Assembly: GCA_030684575.1 (NCBI GenBank)
Contig: JAUXVD010000008.1
Location: 186,001-250,000 of the forward strand
Origin: Nitrospirota bacterium
GTDB taxonomy: Bacteria > Nitrospirota > Nitrospiria > Nitrospirales > Nitrospiraceae
Direction: 5' to 3'
Length of the DNA stretch: 64,000 nt
The stretch's first letter is position 1; the number at the start of each line of letters is the position of its first letter. The position numbers and the translations under genes were made by a program. Positions 8,801 through 16,568 of this stretch are shown piece after piece. The notes under the pieces are model-generated. The model saw only the letters and a list, made by a program, of their open reading frames with translations. It searched no databases and was not told the origin of the DNA.

Positions 8801-10808
8801 CTGGCATGATCATGCGTTCGGCGCGACGACCTGGCCGCATGGCGGGTTCGGCGTGACGATCGTGGAGCCGTTCGGGTCCACCTATCACGATCCGAAGAAC
8901 GGCAAGTTGGTGTATAGCGGTCCGATTGCCGATATTCACAGCAACGAGCCGATTGGTGCCGGAGTCAGCGGCAGCTTCCGTGAGTTAATGGTGTCGATCC
9001 ATGACACCGTTCCGCACACGGTGAACACCATTGAAGCGGGTAATCCTCCGGGACAGCCCATTGAAGTGGCGTTGGAAGCCGGTAAGACCATTTCGTTCCA
9101 GATGCCGGATAAGATTCTGGCCTCTCCGAACAAGTACATCAACGGCGGGACGCATACGACCGGTAGCGGGTTCAACTTCCGCGCAGCTCCGTTTGCGCAA
9201 CGTCTGTCCAACAATCCGGATACGTCCAAGCTGTTCAACAGCGCGATCCATGGCGATCCTGGTACGCCGCTTTTGCGGGCGTACACAGGGGACACCATGG
9301 TGTTCCGTCTGTTGCACCAGCTCATGAACGAATCCCATGTCTGGACCATTTCCGGCCATACCTTCCTCACGGAACGGTATGCGGCGGATGCCAATCGGAA
9401 GAACTCGATTCACGTCGGGATCGCCGAACGGTATGACCTCGTGAGCAAAGCGGGCGGATTCCAGGGCATGCCGGGCGACTACATTCACTTCAACGGCAGA
9501 ACGTCACACTTCGCCGAAGGTGGATGGGGCATCCTGCGCGTGCTCGATAAAGAAGTGGCGGACCTGAAGCCATTGCCCAGAGGAACCAATCCTCTCGGGA
9601 TTCCGGCCACGCCGAGTTCCGTCTGTCCGTCCGATGCCCCGGTGAAGAATTTCAACGTCGTGTCCTTGGACCGTCCGTTGAAGCTCCACCCGAAGGCGCC
9701 GGATACGATCGAGGTCGATTTCGAGCGCAAGATCGAAATGACCGTGCCGGAAGGCAAGATCTTCGCGCTGGAAGAAGAAGCGACCACGGTGGCAGGCAAT
9801 GTGATGCCCAGTCCGCTCACGTTGCGCGCCAATCTTGGCGACTGCATCAAGGTCCATCTGAAGAACAAGATGAAGGCGAGCCGGGCGTCATTCTTTGCGC
9901 CGGGCCTGGCGTTCGATCCAAGAGACAGCCAGGGCCTGAACGTCGGGAACAATCCTGGCGATCAGACGATTGCCCCGGGCGAGAGCCGCACCTACACCTA
10001 CTACGCGCATCCTTCCAACAAGGAAACGACGTCGCTGGTGTGGGACGGTGGCAACATCGTCGTCAATCCGAGGAATGGATTGTACGGAGCGGTGGTCATC
10101 GGGCCGAAGGGCTCCCAGTATCGGGACCCTGTCACCGGAGCCGATATCTCGCAGAAGAATTCATGGAGAGCTGACGTCATCGTGGACGCCAGCCTGCCGG
10201 AGAACGTCGGCAAGCGGAACTACCGTGACGTGGCCCTCTTCTTCCAGGACGAGGACAACATCATCGGCACCGCGTTCATGCCCTATGTGCAAAACGTCGC
10301 CGGGTTGACGTCGGTCAACTATCGCGCGGAACCCTATAAGTTCCGTGAGGAGCAAGGCTGCTCGCTGGGCAAGATTTTCCAGCCCTGCGTGGTGGACAAG
10401 CCCGAAGATCCGGTCACGCCTCTGATCGAGGCGCATGCCGGTGACGCGATTCGCATCCATGTGATCGGCGCGAACAGCGAACAGAACGGGATGTTCGGAG
10501 TCGAAGGCCACGAGTGGCCGATCGAGCCCTACATGCCCGGTGCCGACATGATCAGCGTGGTGGAGTACGCCGGGTCTGAGATCCTCGATGTCTTTATCCG
10601 CGGCGGTGCGGGCGGCCCGTATCGTCAGGTGGGTGACTTCGTGTGGTCCAATGCGCGGCTGCCCTATACGCAGTCCGGACAATGGGGCTACCTCCGTGTG
10701 TTGCCGGCCGGCGACTCACGGATCCAACCGCTGAGCGCTCAAGGAATGGGCGCCAAGCGTGCGGATGTGGAGCCAGAGCCTCGTGCTATTCCGACGGCGA
10801 TGAAGTAG
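5868..10808 (+). CDS. Giant periplasmic multicopper oxidase, three-module (six-cupredoxin) type
   Basis: A 1646-residue exported oxidase. The N-terminus has a basic run (RKRRR) and a hydrophobic segment ending near AGA, a Sec- or Tat-like signal. Three tandem modules are visible, each starting CP..AP/NA and ending with a GWG-like strand. Copper motifs: HSHHPHSG (about residue 451) and HCHVAHHYVAGM (527-538, a full type 1/type 3 HCHxxxHxxxxM) in module 1; IHPHFF (about 831) and WHDH (about 978) in module 2. Module 3 keeps the fold but has SNA where module 1 has HCH. Oxidation of a metal such as Mn(II), Fe(II) or Cu(I) is possible; the substrate cannot be read from the sequence. ATG 5868 follows AGAGGGGAGG. 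Confidence 0.92.
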   Translation: MRGDVFQPTRKRRRTGLALMLQSVLLAGSLVATPGLFAAGAGEEPHQGHATPVAMPGWTQQLKGQTVVENAMEGRAGNAEKMEMQHHRLMEKLEQQAQKDAKAQQTSGAFNEMSMMHQYMGQDGSSFLLMSDGTKGEPVMTSGGKCPAGAPVKKYDVAMVNIEITLNRWLDFYPGYMYVLAQDVDKVRAEEAKNKAARDKDGFDPGAVTTGLQGDMIQPLVLRVNQGDCMKMTLRNQMEGEDGSLFISASSMIVSATGKPATTTNPESIVAPGKSQEFEWYIHPQMQEGVRQFHSYSHDRELTVLGLFGALIVEPKGSSYVDALGTGPDKPVTSGWQVNIDNGSGPDFREFVLFYHEIGDEAFRPLNKKGDFLPQRDPLTDAYRPGGRAINYRSEPFGIDEMHLQHEYFGFEDESMAYSAYTFGDTPTTIARGYLGDPVKWRLVHGGSEVFHSHHPHSGTIRWQRSPRADQEEHWYKGQDGPVKYPVVRTKSDRVDVEVIGPSEALDLEPECGGGGCQHLAGEFLYHCHVAHHYVAGMWGYGRFYNTLQVGAAHTDTMPDLAELPDRKGRMKQGVSSDKLIGTTVDWFGKVFKIVDKSQKTNWKSDPVIVNVKDWVEMFVPAAGQPGHTNDEKAQILSYDSTVWDWKWDGNIARGERESTAKNPKYPAAAKWDDSTRPAILFDPTTAKMSWPLFKPHFGKRVPFSSNHSGAPWLEPIHQDENGERTSEPAKPGEQGRWSLCPDNANRKHYNIHFVRMPITLAKAQGKEPAMVDKDGLIYVLHEEENLTRANDDLKLPAVIRANVYDCVDLLLTSEWDDDDYTNFQSSKINIHPHFFQFDTGNSDGVISGFEYEMSVRPFTMWGKKTKHGLPAPMVGKLTGAAKAGAKSIKIQMAPGATPFHLNTEVMVGMDCLEKGHDATASLPRDKSCQEVVRIKSIKGDELTFFTGLKQNHPAGDLVSPEFVRYRWWVDVDMGTVFWHDHAFGATTWPHGGFGVTIVEPFGSTYHDPKNGKLVYSGPIADIHSNEPIGAGVSGSFRELMVSIHDTVPHTVNTIEAGNPPGQPIEVALEAGKTISFQMPDKILASPNKYINGGTHTTGSGFNFRAAPFAQRLSNNPDTSKLFNSAIHGDPGTPLLRAYTGDTMVFRLLHQLMNESHVWTISGHTFLTERYAADANRKNSIHVGIAERYDLVSKAGGFQGMPGDYIHFNGRTSHFAEGGWGILRVLDKEVADLKPLPRGTNPLGIPATPSSVCPSDAPVKNFNVVSLDRPLKLHPKAPDTIEVDFERKIEMTVPEGKIFALEEEATTVAGNVMPSPLTLRANLGDCIKVHLKNKMKASRASFFAPGLAFDPRDSQGLNVGNNPGDQTIAPGESRTYTYYAHPSNKETTSLVWDGGNIVVNPRNGLYGAVVIGPKGSQYRDPVTGADISQKNSWRADVIVDASLPENVGKRNYRDVALFFQDEDNIIGTAFMPYVQNVAGLTSVNYRAEPYKFREEQGCSLGKIFQPCVVDKPEDPVTPLIEAHAGDAIRIHVIGANSEQNGMFGVEGHEWPIEPYMPGADMISVVEYAGSEILDVFIRGGAGGPYRQVGDFVWSNARLPYTQSGQWGYLRVLPAGDSRIQPLSAQGMGAKRADVEPEPRAIPTAMK

Positions 10809-10834
10809 TCGCGAGCGGAATAGTCTCGGTCGAG

Positions 10835-10875
10835 ACGGGGGAGCTGCGCGTACCGTGTGGCTCCCCCGTTTTCTT
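10835..10875 (+). terminator. Rho-independent terminator after the multicopper oxidase
   Basis: A 10-bp perfect stem (ACGGGGGAGC with GCTCCCCCGT), a 15-base loop and a T-rich tail (TTTCTT) 26 bases after the oxidase stop codon. It isolates the oxidase as a single-gene transcript. Confidence 0.9.
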
Positions 10876-10950
10876 AGAACGATTGCGTCGGCGCATTGCG
10901 CGGCATGGTTGCAGAGCGGTCGTCCGCAGGGACGATGGGGAAGGACCCAG

Positions 10951-11397
10951 GTGCCGGTCACGTATGTCGTGCTGAATCAGGGATCGCTGGTGCTGGAGTT
11001 GTGGACGGGAGTGGTCGCCCATGAGGAAGTCCTCACCCATGAGCGCCAGCATGTGAGCGATGCCTCCATCGCGCGCGGCGTATTCGTTCTCGTCGATGCC
11101 ACAGGCGCATCGTTCGAGACAACCACGGAATCGGTGCATGAGGTCACCGATCTCTATCGACGATCGATAGAGAAATTGAGAGTGGGGAAAGCGGCGCTTC
11201 TGGTGAATGAAGCGACCTACGATCGCGCGCGAATATATGAGAAGCAATCAAGAGACCATGGCCTGCGGGTCATCCTCTTCAACTCGCTGGATGTGGCCTC
11301 TGCATGGGTGGGGGTTGACGTCACGAGGGCGCGTGAAGCCTTCGAGCAGCTCCGATCCTGTATCCCTGGAGTGGGAGCGGTTACACCGCCTACGTAA
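10951..11397 (+). CDS. STAS/SpoIIAA-like domain protein
   Basis: A 148-residue soluble protein resembling SpoIIAA-like or STAS folds: a beta-strand (YVVLNQGSLVLELW), a helix, a central strand ending VFVLVDATG, then VGKAALLVNE and LRVILFNSLDVASAWVG, the pattern seen in STAS-like proteins of signalling or phospholipid-transfer systems. The start GTG at 10951 has AAGGA six bases upstream; the frame is open further upstream, but that part runs through the terminator. It may share a transcript with the FGE-like genes downstream. The family call rests on fold pattern only. Confidence 0.6.
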   Translation: MPVTYVVLNQGSLVLELWTGVVAHEEVLTHERQHVSDASIARGVFVLVDATGASFETTTESVHEVTDLYRRSIEKLRVGKAALLVNEATYDRARIYEKQSRDHGLRVILFNSLDVASAWVGVDVTRAREAFEQLRSCIPGVGAVTPPT

Positions 11398-11441
11398 CGG
11401 TGAGAGAGGCCGGCTTGCTGATGAGGTATGAGGCGATAGGC

Positions 11442-12401
11442 ATGAGACGATGGAGTGAAATCTGTCAGACGTGGCGGCTGGTCATGCTGTTCTTATTCGC
11501 CGCGTGCCTTGCGCCACTCGCCTCTTGGCCCGATATCTCGTACGCCGATCATTTGTCTCCCAAACACGACCCCTGGGCGCAACCCTGGGAGCTGGAACGG
11601 TTGGCGCTGCTGGAGATTCCCGAGGGGATGGTTCCTGTGCCGGGAGGACCGTTCTTGATGGGTAGCGATCCCAAGGTGGATCGCGCGGCTGGACCTCAGG
11701 AGCAGCCGCAGCGGCCCGTCTCCCTCAATGCCTTCGAGATCGACCGGTATGAAGTCACCAACGTGCATTATCTTCGATTCGTGTTGGCGACTGGAGCGGC
11801 CTGGCCGGAGTTTTGGATGCAGGATCCCTTTCTCGAAAAGATGGCGTCACATCCGGTCATTGGCGTGAGTTGGGAAGAAGCCACGGCCTATTGCCGGTGG
11901 GTGGGAAAACGTCTGCCGACCGAAGCCGAATGGGAAAAGGCCGCGCGTGGTGAGGATGGTCGCATGTTCCCCTGGGGGAACGAACCGGCCGGGTGGCTGA
12001 AAAGTAATATCGCCCATTCGGGATCGAAACGAGGCTTTAAGTATCCGCCGCTGGCCAATGTAAACCGGTATGACAAGGGTGTCAGCCCCTACGGTGTCCA
12101 TCAAATGGCCGGTAACGTCAGTGAGTGGGTGTCGGATTGGTTCGACCCCGAGTACTACCGGAGCAGCCTGCCGGACAATCCGACGGGACCGGCGACCGGC
12201 GAACTCAAAGTGTTCCGTGGCGGTTCCTGGAACGAAGATCCGGAGGTCGCGCGATCCGCAGGCCGTAATGGCGGCACGCCGGACCGCAGAAGTTATTTGA
12301 CGGGATTGCGATGTGCGAAATCAGCAGTAGGCAAGGGGCTTGAGGCGAAAGGCGAGAGGGGGGAGTCCGATCCCCTCTTGCCGCTGGCCTCGCGCCGCTA
12401 G
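11442..12401 (+). CDS. Exported formylglycine-generating-enzyme-like (SUMF1) protein, catalytic Cys absent
   Basis: 319 residues with a signal peptide (hydrophobic run LVMLFLFAACLAPLA) followed by an FGE-sulfatase domain: MVPVPGGPFLMGS, RYEVTN, GVSWEEATAYCRW, LPTEAEWEKAARG, FPWGNE, GNVSEWVSDW and FRGGSW. True FGE proteins carry two active-site cysteines just after RGGSW; here the stretch is NEDPEVARSAGR, with none, so it should not make formylglycine. It may instead bind a protein or ligand, as other domains of this fold do. ATG 11442 follows GAGG at 11429-11432 and gives a compact signal peptide; ATG 11421 is an alternative. A paralogue follows 20 bases downstream. Confidence 0.85.
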   Translation: MRRWSEICQTWRLVMLFLFAACLAPLASWPDISYADHLSPKHDPWAQPWELERLALLEIPEGMVPVPGGPFLMGSDPKVDRAAGPQEQPQRPVSLNAFEIDRYEVTNVHYLRFVLATGAAWPEFWMQDPFLEKMASHPVIGVSWEEATAYCRWVGKRLPTEAEWEKAARGEDGRMFPWGNEPAGWLKSNIAHSGSKRGFKYPPLANVNRYDKGVSPYGVHQMAGNVSEWVSDWFDPEYYRSSLPDNPTGPATGELKVFRGGSWNEDPEVARSAGRNGGTPDRRSYLTGLRCAKSAVGKGLEAKGERGESDPLLPLASRR

Positions 12402-12421
12402 CCTGTAACAGAGGAGACCGG

Positions 12422-13396
12422 ATGATGAATGTGGCGGGAATGGAACGATTGGTGACAGTCAATCGGGTGGTGAATGCGATCATCGCCTTGGTAGTGGCCC
12501 TGGTGATCGCAACCGTCGCCTGGGGGCTCGATACGCAGGATGTGACGATGGAGTGGACCGAGGCGGGTAAGAAGCTTGCGGCAGAACGGGTGGCCACATG
12601 GAAACCCAAGGATGAGATGGTCCTAGTGCCGGCCGGTGAGTTTGTGATGGGCAGCGACAAGAAGACGGACCGGCTCGCCTATCGCGGCGAGATTCCGCAG
12701 CGGCGCGTTTATCTGGATGCCTTCGAGATCGGCAAGTACGAAGTGACGGCGCTGGAATATCTCAAGTTCGTGCTTGCGACGAATCGCCCGCCACAAGTGG
12801 ACTGGCGGTATGAGGGCGGAAATTTCCAAGAGGCGATGGCGCACCATCCCATTATGCATGTGTCCTGGTATGACGCCGATGCCTACTGCAAGTGGAATGG
12901 GAAGCGGTTGCCGACCGAAGCGGAATGGGAGAAAGCGGCGCGGGGAGTGGACGGGCGTCTCTTCCCTTGGGGCAAAGAATATGCGGGGCCGAGCCGGGCG
13001 AATTTCGGAAGAACCGGCCTGTCCGGTCCGGTGCGGGATCGTCCGGAGCGGCTCTTGCTCTATCCCCCGATCATTTCTGTCGATAAATATGAAAATGCCG
13101 TGAGTCCCTTCGGCCTCTATCAGACGATCGGGAACGTGTCTGAATGGGTGTCCGATTGGTACGACCAGGACTACTACGCCACGGCGCCGGATCGAAACCC
13201 CAAAGGCCCTGAGGTCGGTACGCAGAAAGCCTTCCGTGGCGGCGGATGGATGGACAGCACGACGACGATGCGGGTCGCGATGCGGAACGGGACCGATCCT
13301 AATACGAAGATCAATTGGATGGGATTTCGCTGCGCCAAGTCTGTCGGTGAAAGACAACAGCTTTCAGCGATCAGCGGTCAGCATGAGAAATCTTGA
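12422..13396 (+). CDS. Second FGE-like (SUMF1) protein with N-terminal membrane anchor
   Basis: 324 residues. An N-terminal hydrophobic helix (IIALVVALVIATVAWG) anchors or exports the protein; the rest is an FGE-sulfatase domain parallel to the preceding gene: MVLVPAGEFVMGS, KYEVTALEYLKFV, HVSWYDADAYCKW, LPTEAEWEKAARG, FPWGKE, GNVSEWVSDWYD and FRGGGW. Again the two catalytic cysteines after the RGG motif are missing (MDSTTTMRVAMRNG). AGGAGA at 12411-12416 precedes ATG 12422/12425. The pair probably arose by tandem duplication and is likely one operon. Confidence 0.86.
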   Translation: MMNVAGMERLVTVNRVVNAIIALVVALVIATVAWGLDTQDVTMEWTEAGKKLAAERVATWKPKDEMVLVPAGEFVMGSDKKTDRLAYRGEIPQRRVYLDAFEIGKYEVTALEYLKFVLATNRPPQVDWRYEGGNFQEAMAHHPIMHVSWYDADAYCKWNGKRLPTEAEWEKAARGVDGRLFPWGKEYAGPSRANFGRTGLSGPVRDRPERLLLYPPIISVDKYENAVSPFGLYQTIGNVSEWVSDWYDQDYYATAPDRNPKGPEVGTQKAFRGGGWMDSTTTMRVAMRNGTDPNTKINWMGFRCAKSVGERQQLSAISGQHEKS

Positions 13397-13437
13397 AAGT
13401 TGGCGGCTGACAGATACGACCGTGATGGGAAAGACGG

Positions 13438-13830
13438 ATGGTAAAGGGCTTAATCACCAGGCTGATGTCTCGGAGCGGCGAGGTGTTCACAGATGTGTAT
13501 CGTAATGATGGTCGAAGCAACGACAGTACGGCTGGCTACTATATCGGAGGAGGCTTGGATCTCCTGATGCACTGGGATTTCTTGGGGATCAAAGGCTTGT
13601 CGTTGCTGGGAGAACTCGGGGTGGAGTTCAAGAGATGGAATTCCAACACCGTCACGCAAGCTGTACCGACTGTGGTTGGCGAGGCAGCAGGGATCAATAA
13701 AGTTTAAATGACCATGCTGACAATGAATATCGCTCCGAAGCTCAAGTTCATGGAGGGGAACAAATTCCGGCCCTGGATCATTCCTGTCGGTTTGGACTTT
13801 CACGTGATCAGCTCACCCGATGAGCCTTAG
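13438..13830 (+). pseudogene. Remnant of an outer-membrane beta-barrel protein gene
   Basis: The frame reads as alternating beta-barrel strands (YYIGGGLDLLMHW, LSLLGELGVEFKRW) up to a TAA at 13705-13707, then continues in the same frame with MNIAPKLKF...FRPWIIPVGLDFHVIS before TAG at 13828. This looks like one barrel gene interrupted by an in-frame stop and lacking its signal peptide and C-terminal strands. A ribosome site is not visible. It could alternatively be two meaningless small frames, but the strand pattern continues across the stop. Confidence 0.5.
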
Positions 13831-13844
13831 AGGAATTCAGAGTC

Positions 13845-14402
13845 ATGTTGCATCTCGTCATCCATATTCCGTATCGGGTCGACGAGGATAGCGTAAGAGC
13901 GTTGAGCTTGGCCCAACAGGCTCCGAGCTTTACGATGCAATGGGTCGATGCCCAGAAGGTGGCGATGGGGACGTTCCCGTCGCTGCCGTCCGGCATCGAC
14001 CTGGCGGTTCAGCTCGTGGGCGAAATGGTCAGACTGTCCGGGGCCTGGGCGAGCATCAACTCCGAGCGAATGTCCAGTGTAACCAAGCTCTGGCAGCGAC
14101 TGAACTGTTATCGCGACAGTCTGATTGCGCGGGATCGCGAGCGGTATTGTCAGCAGAAAACCGCCTTCTTCAATACCCTGGTGGGGTGTGAAGGGCATCG
14201 GTGTCCTGTCCCGTGCCAGTTTATTTGCACACCCTGTATGCGCATGAATCAGGACCAGTCCCCTGTCGATGGAGAAGACCGCTTTGCGGTCGCGACGGAG
14301 CTGGCGGAAATCGCCTGGTGCCCGAACCTTAGCCTATCGGAGCCAAGCAATCAGGCCGGACGTCCACTTCTCACCATTGAACCCAGAACGACGGGCAGGT
14401 GA
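13845..14402 (+). CDS. Hypothetical protein with a cysteine cluster
   Basis: 185 residues, soluble, no signal peptide or membrane helix. I do not recognise the family. The notable part is residues ~114-131, where six cysteines sit close together (CEGHRCPVPCQFICTPCM), which could bind zinc or an Fe-S cluster. It starts ATG 13845 with AGAGGA about ten bases upstream and overlaps the following CopD-like gene by four bases (GTGA), implying a shared transcript and a linked role, perhaps in metal handling. Confidence 0.65.
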   Translation: MLHLVIHIPYRVDEDSVRALSLAQQAPSFTMQWVDAQKVAMGTFPSLPSGIDLAVQLVGEMVRLSGAWASINSERMSSVTKLWQRLNCYRDSLIARDRERYCQQKTAFFNTLVGCEGHRCPVPCQFICTPCMRMNQDQSPVDGEDRFAVATELAEIAWCPNLSLSEPSNQAGRPLLTIEPRTTGR

Positions 14403-14899
14403 TTGGTGGAGTGGTTGCGGCGATGATCGTTCTCCTGGTCTGGCTTCACGTGCTGGCGGCGGTCACCTGGATCGGCGGAACGATTTTCTTGTCGGTCGTG
14501 CTCGTGCCGGTGCTTCGAGGTGAGATTTTTGTCTCACAGAGATCGCTGTTCTTTCGGACCACGGCTCGTCGATTTCGCTCGGTAGTGTGGAGCGCGATTG
14601 CCGTTCTCCTTCTCACGGGACCTCTATTGCTGCATCAGCGGGGGATTTCGATTGCAGACCCATCAGGATGGCCGATGGTCCTGGCTGCCAAGCTGGGGCT
14701 CGTGGCGATCCTTCTTGTGTTGACGCTGACCCACGATCTCATGGTCGGGCCTCGCGTCGGGAGAATCCTCCGACTTCCCGCCGAGAGCCGAAGTACGTTC
14801 GAGCAGGCTCTGGTGTTGTGGGCTCCCTGGCTCGCGCGATTCTCTCTCGTTCTTGCTCTGGCTATCCTGTTTGCCGCGGTCGCGCTTGTCAGGTGGTAA
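14399..14899 (+). CDS. CopD-like four-helix membrane protein
   Basis: 166 residues with about four hydrophobic helices: LLVWLHVLAAVTWIGGTIFL, a second near residues 62-78, KLGLVAILLVLTLTHDLM, and a C-terminal LVLALAILFAAVALV. The HVLAAVTWIGG and THD motifs are typical of CopD-domain or DUF4149-like proteins, some of which are linked to copper import or haem-containing membrane proteins; the histidines in helices 1 and 3 could be ligands. GTG 14399 overlaps the stop of the preceding gene. The exact subfamily is uncertain. Confidence 0.7.
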   Translation: MIGGVVAAMIVLLVWLHVLAAVTWIGGTIFLSVVLVPVLRGEIFVSQRSLFFRTTARRFRSVVWSAIAVLLLTGPLLLHQRGISIADPSGWPMVLAAKLGLVAILLVLTLTHDLMVGPRVGRILRLPAESRSTFEQALVLWAPWLARFSLVLALAILFAAVALVRW

Positions 14900-14956
14900 G
14901 CAGGGGCAGAATCTGGCGGATGACGGTCCTGGTCAGTGGCGCTGGCAGAAGTTCTC

Positions 14957-14978
14957 ACATCTTGCTCGAGCAAGATGT
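14957..14978. repeat. 22-base perfect palindrome between convergent genes
   Basis: ACATCTTGCTCGAGCAAGATGT is perfectly self-complementary. It lies 58 bases after the CopD-like gene and 96 bases after the end of the minus-strand ACP gene, so it may act as a bidirectional terminator (stem with a four-base loop) or protein site. No T-run follows on either strand. Confidence 0.5.
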
Positions 14979-15073
14979 CCGACGTCGAACTCGGGAAGGG
15001 GCCTAAATCTCAGAATCAGGGCAACCGATCAAGCGGAAGTCCGATGCAGCCATCTGTACTTCCGATGCCAACC

Positions 15074-15331
15074 TCAGCACCGCGTATGCTGGCTGGTCGA
15101 AACATAGGCCAGAATGTCCGCACCACACTTCATCTGGGAGGCTGTGGCATCGGGGATCGCCACCTTGAAAAGATCTTCAATCTCGAAGAGCAAAGTCAGT
15201 TTATCGAGAGAGTCGAGCCCCAGGTCTTCTAGCGGTGTCTCCATCGAAAACTCGGCCAGGGGCGTTCGGGGCAGTCTCGCGGACACCTTGCCTTTAATCA
15301 TCTGGATCAACTTGGCAGGGACGGTTTTCAT
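15074..15331 (-). CDS. Acyl carrier protein
   Basis: An 85-residue carrier protein. The phosphopantetheine-accepting serine is in DLGLDSLDKL near residue 40, preceded by TPLEDLG and followed by a helix LLFEIEDLFKVAIPD, the classic ACP layout. It would carry acyl or aryl groups as thioesters. The start at 15331 has GGAGGA on the minus strand five bases upstream; the frame is open further upstream without a better site. It is the last gene of a minus-strand cluster with a deacetylase, a methyltransferase and a chorismatase-like enzyme, so it probably serves a secondary pathway rather than bulk fatty acid synthesis. Confidence 0.85.
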   Translation of the reverse strand: MKTVPAKLIQMIKGKVSARLPRTPLAEFSMETPLEDLGLDSLDKLTLLFEIEDLFKVAIPDATASQMKCGADILAYVSTSQHTRC

Positions 15332-15403
15332 CTGGTCCTCCATGTACGAACATGGCGAGGTCCCGAAGTGGATTGGAGGCTCGCAACGCATCATCGAATA
15401 TTC

Positions 15404-16543
15404 CTAGTACCGGTGCCCGAGGGCCTGTGCAACGGCAGTGGTCTCTTTGCCAGCCCCTGCCGGGGGTGAGGCCGCACGTTCACTGCGGCCATCGATCGAC
15501 TTGGACTGAAATCGTGTCGTCCCGCGCGTGAGAGGCTTTGTGCCCTGCGACGCGCCAAACGAGTCTGCAAAGAGAGTCGGGGCGTAGCCTTGCAGCATCA
15601 TGTGTTCGACGAATCCGTCAAGACGTGGGATGTTCTCCGGCGTCATGCCTTTCATGTTCCATTTGGACATGTTGCGCGGGAAGGACTGCCGATGTGCCTG
15701 CACGAATTCGTAGGGGTGGCAATAGAACACCAGCCGTGAAGCCTGTCGGGTAATCCGGCGGACCATCCACTTCATCACCGGCAGGCCGAGCACCCGGAGC
15801 GTGGCCATATTGATAGGGAACAGGAATGCTGAGGGGGCTATCTCAATGATCGAACTGTCTCCAGGCAGGCGAAGATGGCTTGACGAAAGACGATAGGGCT
15901 CACTCGGAGCACGAAAGTATTTCAGATAATGCACCCGGCCGAACCCGCAATCGAATCGCCTGGCCGGCACAGATGAATCGTAGCGGTATCCCTCGTCTTC
16001 GAGCGCACGCAAGGTCGTTTCGCCGATCCACAAGCTCGGGGCGCGGAACACGATGGGGCGAATCCCTGCGGCCTTCTCCACGGCGTCCGTGGCTAATCGG
16101 ATCCAGGCTCGCTGCTGGTCGTAACTGGCCGATCTGAAATCTTCATCTTGCTCGAGGCCACCGTGCTCCCACCCATGCGTGCCGAGTTCGTGCCCTCGCC
16201 GCCGGCATTCTCTGACCAGGTCTGGATAGGTTTCTGCAAACCGCCCGGCTACAAAAATTGTGGCCTTTAGTTTCCATCGATCGCAGAAATCCAATAACCC
16301 CTCCAGTCCGACCTCGGACCCGGGGACCCAGTCTACATCGATGGTAAAGTGCCATTGCTGGCAGAATTGTGCGCGCAGGGGGTGAAGACGTAGCGATCCA
16401 TCCGAAGGCTCAGAGGAAAATCGCGCCGGAGCCCGTTGGACAGGTTGTTTTTCCAGTACTTGAATATTTTTGTGCATCTCGGTTTCCGGTTTCTCTGACG
16501 TGTTCTTCGCCTTCGTATTCACTGCACTCATCGTGGCTCGCAT
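15404..16543 (-). CDS. NodB-type polysaccharide deacetylase family protein
   Basis: 379 residues. The NodB homology region shows FTIDVDW (catalytic/metal Asp), HELGTHGWEHGG (metal His pair HxxxH), FRAPSLW and a late FYCHPYEF histidine, matching the metal-dependent deacetylase family close to the exopolysaccharide PEP-CTERM-associated type. It lacks a clear signal peptide, so it may act in the cytoplasm on a lipid-linked or carrier-bound sugar. ATG 16543 is preceded by GAGGTGG; a GTG nine bases earlier is in frame. It lies 25 bases after the methyltransferase and 72 bases before the ACP. Confidence 0.82.
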   Translation of the reverse strand: MRATMSAVNTKAKNTSEKPETEMHKNIQVLEKQPVQRAPARFSSEPSDGSLRLHPLRAQFCQQWHFTIDVDWVPGSEVGLEGLLDFCDRWKLKATIFVAGRFAETYPDLVRECRRRGHELGTHGWEHGGLEQDEDFRSASYDQQRAWIRLATDAVEKAAGIRPIVFRAPSLWIGETTLRALEDEGYRYDSSVPARRFDCGFGRVHYLKYFRAPSEPYRLSSSHLRLPGDSSIIEIAPSAFLFPINMATLRVLGLPVMKWMVRRITRQASRLVFYCHPYEFVQAHRQSFPRNMSKWNMKGMTPENIPRLDGFVEHMMLQGYAPTLFADSFGASQGTKPLTRGTTRFQSKSIDGRSERAASPPAGAGKETTAVAQALGHRY

Positions 16544-16568
16544 CGTATCCACCTCAGTGTGCCTCCGT

